Origin: an uncultured Bacteroidales bacterium | GTDB lineage: Bacteria; Bacteroidota; Bacteroidia; Bacteroidales; UBA932 | DNA: 64,000 nucleotides | Assembly: GCA_944323845.1 (NCBI GenBank) | Contig: CALUUA010000001.1 | Coordinates: 124,001 to 188,000, forward strand | Direction: 5' to 3' | Part shown: piece by piece, positions 25,362 through 34,899 of the stretch | Numbering within the stretch: the stretch's first letter is position 1 | Layout of the letters: every line of letters begins with the position of its first letter | Made by a program: the position numbers and the translations under genes | Notes under the pieces: model-generated | What the model saw: only the letters and a program-made list of their open reading frames with translations | What the model was told of the DNA's origin: nothing | Database searches by the model: none

Positions 25362-27935
25362 ATGGATAACGAGACAAATCAGATAGAACAGGGAACCCCT
25401 TCCGGCAGGATCGAGACGGTCAATATAGACAGGCAGATGCGAAGTTCGTATATCGACTATTCCATGTCTGTGATCGTGTCCAGGGCATTGCCGGATGTCA
25501 GGGACGGCATGAAACCGGTCCACAGGAGGGTGCTTTTCGGCATGACTGGGCTCGGGCTCGGCTATTCGGGACAGACGAAGAAGTCCGCAAGGATAGTCGG
25601 AGAGGTTCTCGGTAAATATCATCCGCACGGAGACAGCAGCGTTTATGATGCGATGGTCAGGATGGCGCAGTCGTGGAGCATGAGGTATCCGCTTGTATTC
25701 GGGCAGGGAAACTTCGGCTCGATGGACGGGGACTCTCCGGCCGCGATGCGTTATACGGAGGCCAAACTGGAGAAACTGGCGGAGGAAGTGATGGCGGACA
25801 TCGACAAGGATACGGTGGATTTCCAGAACAACTTCGATGATACCCTGCAGGAACCTACAGTCCTGCCTACCAAGGCTCCTCTTCTGATGCTGAACGGTTC
25901 TTCGGGTATTGCCGTGGGTATGGCGACCAATATGGCTCCTCATAATCTCGGCGAGTCCTGCGATGCGATCTGTGCGTATATCGATAACCCGGAAATCACG
26001 ACCGATGAGCTCCTCCATTATATAAAGGGGCCGGATTTCCCTACAGGGGGTATCATACAGGGGCATCAGGGCATACGCGATGCTTTCGAGACAGGCCGCG
26101 GCAGGATCGTCATCAGATCCAGGACGGAAATAGAGGTGAGCGAATCCGGCAGGGAAACGATAGTGGTGACGGAAATCCCTTATATGGTGAACAAGAGGGA
26201 GCTTATCGAGAAGATCGTGGAGCTGGTGGAGAACAAGAAGGTGGACGGTATCGTATATGTGAACGACGAGACCACCAGAAAGGGTATGCGTATCGTCATC
26301 AAGCTGAAGATCGGGGCGAATTCGAATGTCGTGCTGAACACCCTTTTCAAATACACTCCGCTCCAGTCCAGCTTCTCGGTGAACAATGTCGCTCTCGTGA
26401 ACGGCCGTCCGAGGACGTTGAGCCTGAAGGATATGATAAAGTATTTCGTGCGGCACAGGCATGATGTCGTGGTACGCCGGACGAAGTTCGACCTCGAGAA
26501 GGCGAAGAAGCGCGCCCATATACTGGAAGGCCTGCTGAAGGCTCTGGATGTCATAGATGAAATCATCAGCATCATAAGGGCTTCCCGCAGCGTGGATCAG
26601 GCGAAGACCGAACTTATGGAGAGATTCGCATTCACCGAGGCGCAGGCTACAGCCATAGTGGAGATGAGGCTCCGTCAGCTGACAGGTCTGGAAAGGGAGA
26701 AACTGCAGTCGGAGTATGACGAGATCATGAAGTTCATACATTATTGCGAAGAGATTCTCGGCAGCTACGACAGGCAGATGGAAGTCATCAAGGAGGAGCT
26801 TCAGGAGCTCAAGCAGAAGTACGGGGATCCGCGCAGGACTGAAATAGCCTTGTCGGCCGAGGAGTTCAACCCTGAGGATTTCTATCCTGATGAAGATGTG
26901 GTCATCACCATTTCCCATATGGGATATATCAAGAGGACTCCTTTGGCGGAATACAAGACCCAGAACAGAGGCGGGGTCGGAATGAAGGGGAGCGCCACCA
27001 GAGATGAAGACTTCATAGAGCATATCTATGTGGCGAACATGCACAGTACCATGCTTCTTTTCACCAGAAAGGGCAAATGCTTCTGGCTGAAGGTGTACGA
27101 GATTCCTGAAGGGACGAAGACTTCGAAAGGCCGCGCCATCCAGAACGTGATGAACATCGAGCCTGATGATACCGTGAAGGCATTCATAAATGTCCGGAAC
27201 CTGAAGGACGAGGAGTATGTGAACAGCCGTTACATAGTTCTGGTCACGAAGAAAGGCATCATCAAGAAGACCCTGCTGGAGGCCTATTCAAGGCCGAGGA
27301 CGAACGGCGTGAACGCCATTACCGTCAGGGAAGGGGACGAGCTTCTGGAGGCTTCGATGACAAACGGACGCTGCCAGATCTTCCTCGCCGGCCGCAACGG
27401 ATATTGCGCGAGGTTCGACGAGACCGATGCCAGACCGTTAGGAAGGACTGCATCAGGAGTCAAGGGTATCAATATCGGAGATGATGACGAGGTCATAGGC
27501 ATGATATGCCATGACCCTGAAGCGGAGGACGCTTCTTCCAGGACTATTCTCGTGGTCAGCGAAAACGGCTACGGAAAACGTTCCGACTATGAGGAATACA
27601 GACTGACACACAGGGGAGGCAAAGGCGTCAAGACATTGAACATCACAGACAAGACTGGCAAGCTGGTCGCCATAAAGGATGTTACCGATGAAAACGATCT
27701 GATGATAATCAACAGATCCGGCCTGACTATCAGGATGAATGTATCCGACATCAGGGTGGCAGGCCGCGCCACGCAAGGTGTCCGCCTCATAAACATAAAG
27801 GAAGGCGATGCCATAGCGGCCGTGTCTGCGGTGAGCAGGAATGACGAGGACGAAGTGGCTTCCCAGGAAGGCGGACCGTCCTCCGGTCCGGACGCAGGCA
27901 GGAATGCTGAAAATGAAAACCAGATAAATCAATAG
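25362..27935 (+). CDS. gyrA: DNA gyrase subunit A
   Basis: An 857-residue type II topoisomerase subunit. The DNA-cleavage tyrosine is in [10 protein letters not shown]. The quinolone-resistance region reads [17 protein letters not shown], retaining the serine and aspartate equivalent to E. coli S83 and D87, so no classical resistance change is seen. The C-terminal beta-pinwheel starts near residue 505; its box reads QNRGGVG instead of QRRGGKG, which I believe is usual for Bacteroidota. A polar tail closes the protein. Together with GyrB it introduces negative supercoils. The TPR protein gene follows 25 bases later. Confidence 0.97.
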   Translation: MDNETNQIEQGTPSGRIETVNIDRQMRSSYIDYSMSVIVSRALPDVRDGMKPVHRRVLFGMTGLGLGYSGQTKKSARIVGEVLGKYHPHGDSSVYDAMVRMAQSWSMRYPLVFGQGNFGSMDGDSPAAMRYTEAKLEKLAEEVMADIDKDTVDFQNNFDDTLQEPTVLPTKAPLLMLNGSSGIAVGMATNMAPHNLGESCDAICAYIDNPEITTDELLHYIKGPDFPTGGIIQGHQGIRDAFETGRGRIVIRSRTEIEVSESGRETIVVTEIPYMVNKRELIEKIVELVENKKVDGIVYVNDETTRKGMRIVIKLKIGANSNVVLNTLFKYTPLQSSFSVNNVALVNGRPRTLSLKDMIKYFVRHRHDVVVRRTKFDLEKAKKRAHILEGLLKALDVIDEIISIIRASRSVDQAKTELMERFAFTEAQATAIVEMRLRQLTGLEREKLQSEYDEIMKFIHYCEEILGSYDRQMEVIKEELQELKQKYGDPRRTEIALSAEEFNPEDFYPDEDVVITISHMGYIKRTPLAEYKTQNRGGVGMKGSATRDEDFIEHIYVANMHSTMLLFTRKGKCFWLKVYEIPEGTKTSKGRAIQNVMNIEPDDTVKAFINVRNLKDEEYVNSRYIVLVTKKGIIKKTLLEAYSRPRTNGVNAITVREGDELLEASMTNGRCQIFLAGRNGYCARFDETDARPLGRTASGVKGINIGDDDEVIGMICHDPEAEDASSRTILVVSENGYGKRSDYEEYRLTHRGGKGVKTLNITDKTGKLVAIKDVTDENDLMIINRSGLTIRMNVSDIRVAGRATQGVRLINIKEGDAIAAVSAVSRNDEDEVASQEGGPSSGPDAGRNAENENQINQ

Positions 27936-27960
27936 TAAAATCATTAATCAGAACCCAGTT

Positions 27961-29274
27961 ATGAAACGTATTTTTATGGCATTGGCCGTCCTGCTGACGA
28001 TCCAGATGGCCGATGCGCAGGTCAAGTCACCTGCCGATGCGAAGAAAGCCGTAGAGTCTGCTGCCGAGGCTACGGCAAATCCGAAGAAGGCTGCCAAGCC
28101 TGCTACCTGGCTGAAACTTGCTTCGGCATATATGGATGCATACAATGCCCCTATGGGCAACGGATGGATCGGAGCCAACAAGCAGGAACTTACATTCCTC
28201 ATGGGCAATGAGAAACCGAGTTCTTCCCAGACCGTAACCCTTGCAGGCGAGACCTATACCAAGGACACCTACAAGAACATGAACTACTATTTCAACGCGA
28301 ACCAGCAGCTGGCCATAATCGAAGTTACCAGACCTGTCTACAAGGATGCGTTGGATCAGGCTCTGAAGGCTTATAAAGAGGCTGAAAAGACAGATGTCAA
28401 GGGCAGCAAGAAGAAGGATATCGATGCCGGCATCAAGAATATAGCTTCCAAATATATGGAACTCGGCATGAACGAGTACATGTTCGGCAATTACAAGGGA
28501 GCCGCTGAGAACTTCGAGAAATCAGTGAAAGCCGGAGAAGAGGCTCCGAATCCTGTAATCGACACCATGACAGTCTATAATGCAGGTTTCACCGCCTGGC
28601 TGTCCCAGGACTATGCGATGGCAGAGTCTTTCTTCAAGAGATGCGTCGAACTGAATTATCTCGAAGACGGTGAGGTGTATGCCAAGCTGGCTGACATCTA
28701 CAGCAAGCAGGACAGGAAGGAAGATGCCAAGGCCATCCTTGAAGACGGCTTCACGGCATTCCCTCAGAACCAGAGCATCATCATCGGCCTGATCAACTAT
28801 TATATCGAGAGCGGAGAGCAGCCTGACGAGCTTTTCGGACTCCTCGACGTGGCAAAGCAGAACGAGCCTGACAACGCATCACTCTACTATGTGGAAGGCG
28901 ACATCCACAACAAGCTCGGTCACAAGGAAGAGGCCATAGCCGCATACAAGAAGTCCAACGAAATCAATCCGGACTATGAATTCGGCCTGATCGGAATAGG
29001 AATCCTGTATTACAATGAAGCTCTTGAACTTCAGGAAAAAGCGTCTACCGAATTCGACAACGCCAAGTATGAAGCTATCATGGCTGAATTCGAGACAGCT
29101 CTCAGGAATGCGATAGATCCGTTCGTGACAGCTTTCAACATCACGAAGGATAATGAGATCAAGGTAAGCATAGCCGAGTATCTCAAGAACATATATTTCC
29201 GCTTCCGCAATGACGGTCCTGAATACGAGGAAGGATACAAGAAGTATTCGTCAATCGTAGAAAACGGACTTTAA
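27961..29274 (+). CDS. secreted tetratricopeptide-repeat protein
   Basis: A 437-residue protein with signal peptide MKRIFMALAVLLTIQMADAQ. The mature part has several TPR helical pairs, clearest in YMFGNYKGAAENFEKSVKAG, YAMAESFFKRCVEL and LGHKEEAIAAYKKSNEINPDY. TPRs make protein contacts; no enzyme motif is present. It is probably periplasmic. It is directly downstream of gyrA, a pairing seen in other Bacteroidales. A bidirectional terminator lies after its stop. Confidence 0.85.
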   Translation: MKRIFMALAVLLTIQMADAQVKSPADAKKAVESAAEATANPKKAAKPATWLKLASAYMDAYNAPMGNGWIGANKQELTFLMGNEKPSSSQTVTLAGETYTKDTYKNMNYYFNANQQLAIIEVTRPVYKDALDQALKAYKEAEKTDVKGSKKKDIDAGIKNIASKYMELGMNEYMFGNYKGAAENFEKSVKAGEEAPNPVIDTMTVYNAGFTAWLSQDYAMAESFFKRCVELNYLEDGEVYAKLADIYSKQDRKEDAKAILEDGFTAFPQNQSIIIGLINYYIESGEQPDELFGLLDVAKQNEPDNASLYYVEGDIHNKLGHKEEAIAAYKKSNEINPDYEFGLIGIGILYYNEALELQEKASTEFDNAKYEAIMAEFETALRNAIDPFVTAFNITKDNEIKVSIAEYLKNIYFRFRNDGPEYEEGYKKYSSIVENGL

Positions 29275-29290
29275 CGGTTCCGGAAAAGAA

Positions 29291-29324
29291 AAAGCGGGGA
29301 TGGCCGGCCGGTCATCCCCGCTTT
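29291..29324. terminator. bidirectional terminator between TPR and phoH genes
   Basis: Arms AAAGCGGGGATG (29291-29302) and CATCCCCGCTTT (29313-29324) pair perfectly, with A-rich and T-ending flanks suited to both convergent genes. Confidence 0.85.
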
Positions 29325-29327
29325 CTG

Positions 29328-30272
29328 TTATTGCTCCGCAGCCTTGTCGAAGGCCTTCACTATCTTGTTCACCAGCGGATGCCGCACTATGTCTTCCGGC
29401 TTGAAGAATATGCAGCTTACCCCCTTTATGTCCTTTACCAGACCGATTCCTTTCATAAGCCCGGACTCTCTCTTGTCCGGCAGGTCTATCTGGCTCGCGT
29501 CTCCTGTCACTATGAATTTGGCATCGTTTCCCATTCTGGTCAGGAACATCTTCAACTGACCCAGATTCGTGTTCTGCGCCTCGTCGAGAATGACGCAGGC
29601 CTTGTCCAAAGTCCGGCCTCTCATATATGCAAGCGGGGCTATCTGCACTATGCCCTCCTCCATGAAATCATTCAGTTTTTTCGCTGGTATCATATCGCCC
29701 AGAGCATCATAGAGCGGCTGCAGATACGGATCCAGCTTGTCTTTAAGGTCTCCCGGCAGGAATCCGAGCCGTTCTCCGGCTTCCACGGCAGGTCTGGTCA
29801 GGATTATCCTTCTTATTTCCCTCCTTTTTAGTGCCCTGACAGCCAGGGCAATGGCGATATACGTCTTTCCCGTCCCCGCCGGGCCCACGGCGAAAATCAG
29901 GTCGTTCTCGAAATAAGCCTTCACCATCTCTTCCTGGGTCTTGTTCCTGGCCCTGACAGGTTTGCCGTCCAGCCCATGGACTATTACGGAATCGCCGGAA
30001 AGGACGAGGCGTTCAGTCATTTTCTCGCCTTCGAACATGTCTTCCACATCATATGGAGTCAGGTTTCTCTTGTGCATCCTCCTTTCGATGAGAAGCCTTA
30101 TCTTTTCTTCGAATTTCGCGCAGTCGGCTTCAGAGCCTTCCAGAAAAATTTCATCTCCCCTCGCTACTACTTTCAGCTGCGGCAGCCAGCTGCACAACGC
30201 TTCCAGAACCCTGTTTCCGGCCCCGTATATTTCTACCGGATCGGTATTTTCAAGTCTTACGGTTTTTTTCAT
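29328..30272 (-). CDS. phoH: PhoH family ATPase
   Basis: A 314-residue protein. The Walker A loop is AVGPAGTGKTYIAIALAVRAL and the Walker B is ACVILDEAQNT, followed by MFLTRMGNDAKFIVTGDASQIDLP. These match PhoH, a cytoplasmic ATP-binding protein possibly acting on RNA. The N-terminal 120 residues look like the KH-like part common to PhoH proteins. It lies 29 bases downstream of capA on the same strand. Length matches the family. Confidence 0.92.
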   Translation of the reverse strand: MKKTVRLENTDPVEIYGAGNRVLEALCSWLPQLKVVARGDEIFLEGSEADCAKFEEKIRLLIERRMHKRNLTPYDVEDMFEGEKMTERLVLSGDSVIVHGLDGKPVRARNKTQEEMVKAYFENDLIFAVGPAGTGKTYIAIALAVRALKRREIRRIILTRPAVEAGERLGFLPGDLKDKLDPYLQPLYDALGDMIPAKKLNDFMEEGIVQIAPLAYMRGRTLDKACVILDEAQNTNLGQLKMFLTRMGNDAKFIVTGDASQIDLPDKRESGLMKGIGLVKDIKGVSCIFFKPEDIVRHPLVNKIVKAFDKAAEQ

Positions 30273-30301
30273 GTCCTATATCCTGTATCTGCAAGGCAAT
30301 T

Positions 30302-31516
30302 TCAGTCTTCTATGCCTGTCAGTCTTTTAATATTGTAATAAGTGGATACCATCTTGTCATATTCTCCAGCGGTTTTCCATTTCTCCCTCTTTCCGAGATA
30401 GTCCTTCACCTTTACAGTGCAGTGGCGTTTTCCCAGCCTTCCCGGCAGAGAAGTCCATGTGAATGTGTAGTCAGGCTCCAGTCCGGTCGTCCTACCCCAC
30501 ATATCCCTGCATACTCTGACAGTGAGCAGGAGCCCTATCTGGGTATTTCGGGCGCTCATGTTGGAAATGGCATTGCCGAGGGAATAGACGACAGGAACCG
30601 TCATTTTCCGGCCTCTGCTGCCGGTCACCGGAATCACTCCGGTGTCCTGCACTACATGAGGATGTGTCCCTATTATCAGGTCGGCGCCGTTTTCGGCGAG
30701 CCAGCGGGCCAGTTCCTCCTGCGCCGCAGAATGTTCCGTCCGGTATTCCTCACCCCAGTGCGGCAGCGCGATGATAAGGCCGGCATCCAGTTCTTCCGCT
30801 TTTTTGATCGCCTCCGAGATTTTTTTCCTGTCTGTCAGGAATGTTCCCGGATATTCCTTTCCTGCGGCTGCGTTCGTACCGTATGTGAAATTCACGATTC
30901 CTATTCTGAACCCCTCGACTTCCAGCATGAGCGGGAATCTCCCGGCCTCGTCTTCCGGATCGTATGCGCTGCCTGTCATCCTGATTCCGAGTTCTTTTTC
31001 CATGAGCCTGTATGCCTCCAGAGTTCTCTTCAGTCCTCTTTCCCCCTTGTCGAGTATGTGATTGTTGGCGGTAAGGAATACATCTATCCCGCAGCCGGCG
31101 GCATAGACGGCATATTCGTCAGGGGCGCAGAAGGACGGATAGCCGGAATACGGCGGCCCTGCCAGCGTAAATTCCATATTGGCCACAGCCAGATCGGCGT
31201 CCGTCAGATCTTCCGCAATCCCGTCGAGGCAGCCGGAAAAGTCGAAACTTCCGTCTTCGTTCATGGAGTTCTCTATCTGAGCCTTATGCAGCATCACATC
31301 TCCGATGAAACAGATGGATACCGGGTCAGGCTCTATAGTGGCAGGGTATCGTTCCAATGCGCGGACAAGGACTGTCCTGTCATCGACTGCAGGTGTTTTC
31401 ATGACCGGACATCCGGCCTTCGAAGGCCGGATGTCAAGTGCCGCGGCGCAAGACACTGCGGCAAGAAATACAAGCAGTTTACTGCCTGCCTTCGGCCTTT
31501 TCCTTTCCTTCGTCAA
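30302..31516 (-). CDS. CapA-like poly-gamma-glutamate capsule protein (metallophosphoesterase fold)
   Basis: A 404-residue exported protein. The start at 31516 is chosen because GSKLLVFLAAVSCAAALDI is a signal-like hydrophobic stretch; a shorter frame from the ATG at 31402 would lose it. Motifs of the PGA_cap family are present: ICFIGDVMLHK, LTANNHILDKG, LPHWGEEYRTEHS and LIIGTHPHVVQDTG. In Bacillus CapA takes part in poly-gamma-glutamate export; in Bacteroidota the substrate is unknown. The first 38 bases overlap the DUF389 gene. A 28-base perfect palindrome lies in its early coding sequence (31408-31435). Confidence 0.85.
   Translation of the reverse strand: MTKERKRPKAGSKLLVFLAAVSCAAALDIRPSKAGCPVMKTPAVDDRTVLVRALERYPATIEPDPVSICFIGDVMLHKAQIENSMNEDGSFDFSGCLDGIAEDLTDADLAVANMEFTLAGPPYSGYPSFCAPDEYAVYAAGCGIDVFLTANNHILDKGERGLKRTLEAYRLMEKELGIRMTGSAYDPEDEAGRFPLMLEVEGFRIGIVNFTYGTNAAAGKEYPGTFLTDRKKISEAIKKAEELDAGLIIALPHWGEEYRTEHSAAQEELARWLAENGADLIIGTHPHVVQDTGVIPVTGSRGRKMTVPVVYSLGNAISNMSARNTQIGLLLTVRVCRDMWGRTTGLEPDYTFTWTSLPGRLGKRHCTVKVKDYLGKREKWKTAGEYDKMVSTYYNIKRLTGIED
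31408..31435. repeat. 28-base perfect palindrome inside capA
   Basis: Two 14-base arms (GACATCCGGCCTTC and its exact complement) meet with no spacer. On the minus strand it lies 44-71 bases after the DUF389 stop codon and codes for residues about 28-36 of CapA, just after the signal peptide. No T run follows. It could fold as a strong mRNA hairpin or bind a dimeric protein. Confidence 0.65.
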
Positions 31517-32858
31517 GTTTTTCGTGTATTTCGTACATGGTTACGTTTTCCGTGTCGAGCCTGATTTTCAGCCAGTTGGTGAATCTTTCCCTTTCCTCCT
31601 CGGTAAAAGGCACAGATGTGGATACCACGGCTACAAGCCCGTCAGTTCTGGAGTATCCGTCGATGTCGGTTCTGGCGCCTCTCGCCACTAAAAGCGAAGT
31701 TATCCCGGGATACTGGTTGGCGGCTTCCCTGCTGATCTGCTCGTAAGGGATGTCGGAAGCATGCATGAGAGCCAGCTGGTCTTCCAGTTTCTTGATTTCG
31801 GCTTCCCTGCGCGTGATTTCGCTGTCCGTCCTCTCATAGATTCCTTTCAGGATTTCAGCCTGATCGGTGCCTTCCACCAATGCGTGTTCCTTGATTATCA
31901 CCTGCTCGGGTTTCAGCCCGTATTCCTTCGCGGACTCCATGAAATTGTTCTTTTCCGAGGCGGACAGGGGCTCGCCGGTGAAATATACTTCCACTCTCGA
32001 ACCGTTCCGGTGTTCTACCTTGTAGTCCATGATATAGCCGGAATACATGTTCCTGTTCGCATTGATGAAGTCGGATACGGTCTCGTTGAACGTATTTTCC
32101 CGGATCATGACTATGGCTGACCAGATGCTTGGCACTATTACGATTACAGTGACGGCCGTTATCAGCCTTCTGGCCCTTTTCCCGGCCTTCTCGTCCTTGT
32201 ATTCGTATTGCCCGAACTTCATGTACTTGACGGTCAGATATGTGGCCAGAATGATGAAAATGCAGTTTATGGTAAACAGATACAAGGCCCCGAGGAAGTA
32301 CATCAGATTCCCGTTCGCCAGCCCGAAGCCTGCCGTACATAGCGGCGGCATGAGGGCTGTGGCTATGGCCACTCCTGAAAACACCGTTCCCTTCTCCTTC
32401 CTGCTCAATTCGAAAATCCCGGCGAATCCGCCGAACAGGGCGATCAGTACATCATATATCGTAGGATTCGTGCGTGCGAGCAGTTCCGTAGGATTCGACA
32501 GATTCAGAGGGGTGACGAGAAAATAGATGAAAGAGGCCACCAGACTGATTCCCATCATCACCAGTATGTTTTTCAGTGACGACTTGAGCAGGCCGGTGTC
32601 ATTGATGCCGAGTCCGAGACCTATGCCGAATATCGGCCCCAGAAGAGGGGATATGAGCATGGCTCCTATTATCACCGGAATGGAATTCACGTTCAGCCCC
32701 ACAGAAGCTATGATGATGGAGAACACGAGTATCCATACATTGGGGCCCCTGAAATAAATGCTGTTCCTTATGCTCTCTTCAGCTGCGGCAGTGTCGATGT
32801 GTTCGGACAGACTGGCTATCGAGCTGAGCTGCGACCTTAGATTCTTCCAGAATGACAT
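31479..32858 (-). CDS. DUF389 family membrane protein
   Basis: A 459-residue protein. A short N-terminal soluble part is followed by several membrane helices (for example VWILVFSIIIASVGLNVNSIPVIIGAMLISPLLGPIFGIGLGLG, part of the conserved DUF389 core) and LMPPLCTAGFGLANGNLMYFLGALYLF. The C-terminal 150 residues form a soluble domain with a coiled-coil-like stretch (TRREAEIKKLEDQLALMH). Function is unknown; a transport role has been suggested for relatives. It is upstream of capA and overlaps it. Confidence 0.87.
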   Translation of the reverse strand: MSFWKNLRSQLSSIASLSEHIDTAAAEESIRNSIYFRGPNVWILVFSIIIASVGLNVNSIPVIIGAMLISPLLGPIFGIGLGLGINDTGLLKSSLKNILVMMGISLVASFIYFLVTPLNLSNPTELLARTNPTIYDVLIALFGGFAGIFELSRKEKGTVFSGVAIATALMPPLCTAGFGLANGNLMYFLGALYLFTINCIFIILATYLTVKYMKFGQYEYKDEKAGKRARRLITAVTVIVIVPSIWSAIVMIRENTFNETVSDFINANRNMYSGYIMDYKVEHRNGSRVEVYFTGEPLSASEKNNFMESAKEYGLKPEQVIIKEHALVEGTDQAEILKGIYERTDSEITRREAEIKKLEDQLALMHASDIPYEQISREAANQYPGITSLLVARGARTDIDGYSRTDGLVAVVSTSVPFTEEERERFTNWLKIRLDTENVTMYEIHEKLDEGKEKAEGRQ

Positions 32859-32902
32859 TGTCGGAAACGATAAAAATCCATTGCAAATATATGCACTTTT
32901 AT

Positions 32903-32933
32903 TTTGAGTAGGAGCAATAATTGGTTAAATTTG
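32903..32933 (+). promoter_or_regulatory. promoter of the SPOR lipoprotein operon
   Basis: TTTG at 32903-32906, 19 bases, TAAATTTG at 32926-32933: a full match to the Bacteroidota promoter. The start codon lies 24 bases later. A minus-strand -7-like element (32884-32891) serves the divergent DUF389 gene. Confidence 0.75.
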
Positions 32934-32957
32934 CGACAATGTGCAAACTTTGTTACA

Positions 32958-33428
32958 ATGAAAATCCTGATCAGGTTTGGCGCTGCCGTGTGCGCCGCAG
33001 CCCTGCTTCTGGTTGCCGGAGGCTGTGACATGTTCCGGACATTGGCCGGCAGGCCTACTTCGGAAGATCTGGATGCCATGAGGAGGGAACTTCGCGAGGC
33101 GGAGGATTCCTTGGCTGTCGTGGACTCGATAATCATGTCAGGCGGCAAACTCCGCAGTCTTTCATCCATCGGAGGCGACGCTTCGGGGATGCTCCTGTCG
33201 GAATATTATGTAATAGTAGGCTCATTTGTCAGCATGAAGAACGCGGATGCCTTCCTGTCCGATGTCAGCGGATATGGCTACGACGCCCGGATCATAAATT
33301 TCTCGAACGGATTCAATTCCATCGCCGTATCGCCTTCATCCAGTCTGAAAGAGGCCTTTGCGGCCTTGAAGCGGCTGCGGCAGGAACCGTTCTGCCCTGC
33401 CGACGCGTGGATACTGGTGAATGAGTAA
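32958..33428 (+). CDS. SPOR-domain lipoprotein
   Basis: The start MKILIRFG at 32958 gives a lipoprotein signal with lipobox LVAGGC; a frame from 32904 is longer only because it lacks a stop. After a helical stretch (DLDAMRRELREAEDSLAVV), residues 80-155 fit a SPOR domain: YYVIVGSFVSMKNADAFLSD, YDARIINFSNGFNSIAVSPS and LKEAFAALKRLRQ. SPOR domains bind peptidoglycan lacking stem peptides, often at division sites. It overlaps the next gene by 8 bases, suggesting coupled expression with the M28-like/TonB fusion. Confidence 0.85.
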   Translation: MKILIRFGAAVCAAALLLVAGGCDMFRTLAGRPTSEDLDAMRRELREAEDSLAVVDSIIMSGGKLRSLSSIGGDASGMLLSEYYVIVGSFVSMKNADAFLSDVSGYGYDARIINFSNGFNSIAVSPSSSLKEAFAALKRLRQEPFCPADAWILVNE

Positions 33429-34806
33429 ATCCTTTAAGGAAATGGGTATATTCAGGTATGCCGCAGCTGCGGCCGTGATATTTTCGAGCATGACTGCCTA
33501 TGCGCAGTTCGCGGATTCGTCCGATCCTTACCGTGACCTTTATGACAGCGAGACAGTGTCTTCGTTCAAGAAGCACGTATCCTATGTGTCTTCTGCCGCC
33601 ATGGAGGGGCGGAAAGCCGGTTCTGACGGCGAAGCGGCTGCTGCGGCTTATATTTATGAGACGCTGTCGTCCTACGGAGTGGAGATGCTCACTCCTGAAG
33701 AAGGGGAGATTTTCGGCATAGCCAGGAATCCGGGAGATACCCTTACTTCGAGAAACGTCTACGGCTTCATACAGGGTTATGACAGATCGCTGAACGACCG
33801 TTATATAGTGGTAGGAGCCAGGATGGACAATCTCGGCACCAATCTCATGACCGTGGACGGAGAGCCTGTCGTACAGATATATTCGGGCGCGAACGGGAAT
33901 GCCTCCGGCGTGGCCATGATGCTCGAACTGGCCAGGATGGTATCCACCAATTCCCTGCTTTTCAGGAGGTCGGTGATTTTTATCGGCTTCGGGGCTTCTT
34001 CGGAGACCTATGCAGGTTCGTGGTATTTCCTGAACCGTTCGTTTTCCGATTCCGGCCTGATAGATGCCATGGTAAACCTGGATATGCTTGGTACGGGAGA
34101 AAACGGGTTCTACGCATACACCGCTTCCAATTCGGACCTGAATTCCATTCTGGCTTCGCTTTCCGCGCAGCTCCAGCCTATATACCCCGAACTCAGGTCC
34201 GACGAGCTTTATCCGTCTGACCACAGGGCGTTCTATGCGGCGGAAATCCCGGCCGTACATTTTACGACGGGCAGATATCCGGAGCACAATACCCCGAGAG
34301 ACACCGAGTCCATACTCGACTACGGGATGATGGAAAGGGAACTGGAATACATATACAGTTTCGTTCTGGAACTGGCCAATACCGACAGGGACATCACTTT
34401 CCGGAATGAGCCGGTGACTGAAAAGAAGAAGGACGGAGACGAGTCCGTGGTGTCGTATTTCGAATGCGATGTCAGGCCTATGTTCCTGAACAGCGCCGAC
34501 CCGCGGCAGTTTCTGGAAAAATGGGTATATCAATACCTGAAGTATCCGCATGAAGCCGTTATGGAAGGGATACAGGGTACGGTGCAGATCAGTTTCATCA
34601 TAGACAAGGACGGGAAGGTACGCGATGTGACCGTGGCCAAGAGCGTAGATCCGCTGCTGGATGAAGAGGCCCTCAGGGTAGTGAGCGCATCGCCGAAGTG
34701 GCGTCCCGGAAGAGTCCGCGGCGAAAAGGTCCGGACATCCATGACCATTCCGGTCGAATTCAGGCTGGAAAGGAAGTCGGAGCGGCGCCGGTTCGGAATC
34801 CGGTAA
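33421..34806 (+). CDS. degenerate M28-like peptidase domain fused to TonB C-terminal domain
   Basis: A 461-residue secreted protein with signal peptide ending MTAYAQ. Residues 40-320 align with M28 aminopeptidases, yet key positions are changed. VVGARMDNLG replaces VxGAHYDHLG (R134 for His). SGANGNASG replaces GADDNASG (no Asp at 158-159). GASSETYAGS replaces TGEEKGLLGS (S193-S194 for Glu-Glu). D221 in NLDMLG and H289 in EHNTPRD remain. Residues 355-452 form a TonB C-terminal domain (KYPHEAVMEGIQGTVQISFI, WRPGRVRGEKV). It is probably an inactive binding or scaffold protein. It overlaps the SPOR gene. Confidence 0.85.
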   Translation: MSKSFKEMGIFRYAAAAAVIFSSMTAYAQFADSSDPYRDLYDSETVSSFKKHVSYVSSAAMEGRKAGSDGEAAAAAYIYETLSSYGVEMLTPEEGEIFGIARNPGDTLTSRNVYGFIQGYDRSLNDRYIVVGARMDNLGTNLMTVDGEPVVQIYSGANGNASGVAMMLELARMVSTNSLLFRRSVIFIGFGASSETYAGSWYFLNRSFSDSGLIDAMVNLDMLGTGENGFYAYTASNSDLNSILASLSAQLQPIYPELRSDELYPSDHRAFYAAEIPAVHFTTGRYPEHNTPRDTESILDYGMMERELEYIYSFVLELANTDRDITFRNEPVTEKKKDGDESVVSYFECDVRPMFLNSADPRQFLEKWVYQYLKYPHEAVMEGIQGTVQISFIIDKDGKVRDVTVAKSVDPLLDEEALRVVSASPKWRPGRVRGEKVRTSMTIPVEFRLERKSERRRFGIR

Positions 34807-34821
34807 GTGCGGGAAAAATTC

Positions 34822-34871
34822 ATTGCCCTGCGGGCAATACAAATAAAGGACAATCGTTGCCCTTCGGGCAA
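34822..34871 (+). promoter_or_regulatory. two tandem hairpins ahead of leuS
   Basis: ATTGCCC/GGGCAAT (34822-34838) and TTGCCC/GGGCAA (34857-34871) each form a small stem with a 3-base loop. They share the stem sequence and lie between the M28/TonB stop and the leuS start. Neither has a T run. They may stabilise or process the transcript, or mark a weak attenuator. Confidence 0.5.
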
Positions 34872-34899
34872 TATGGAAGAGAATATAAAAGTTTTGGAT

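Noticed and set aside
25296..27044. A 582-codon open frame on the minus strand
   Set aside because: It lies within gyrA, whose motifs are certain on the plus strand. The composition is poor for a real protein and there is no start region.
25362..27935. Quinolone-resistance change in gyrA
   Set aside because: Serine and aspartate at the usual positions are kept ([10 protein letters not shown]).
34822..34899. T-box riboswitch before leuS
   Set aside because: No T-box sequence, specifier loop or terminator is visible, only two small stems.
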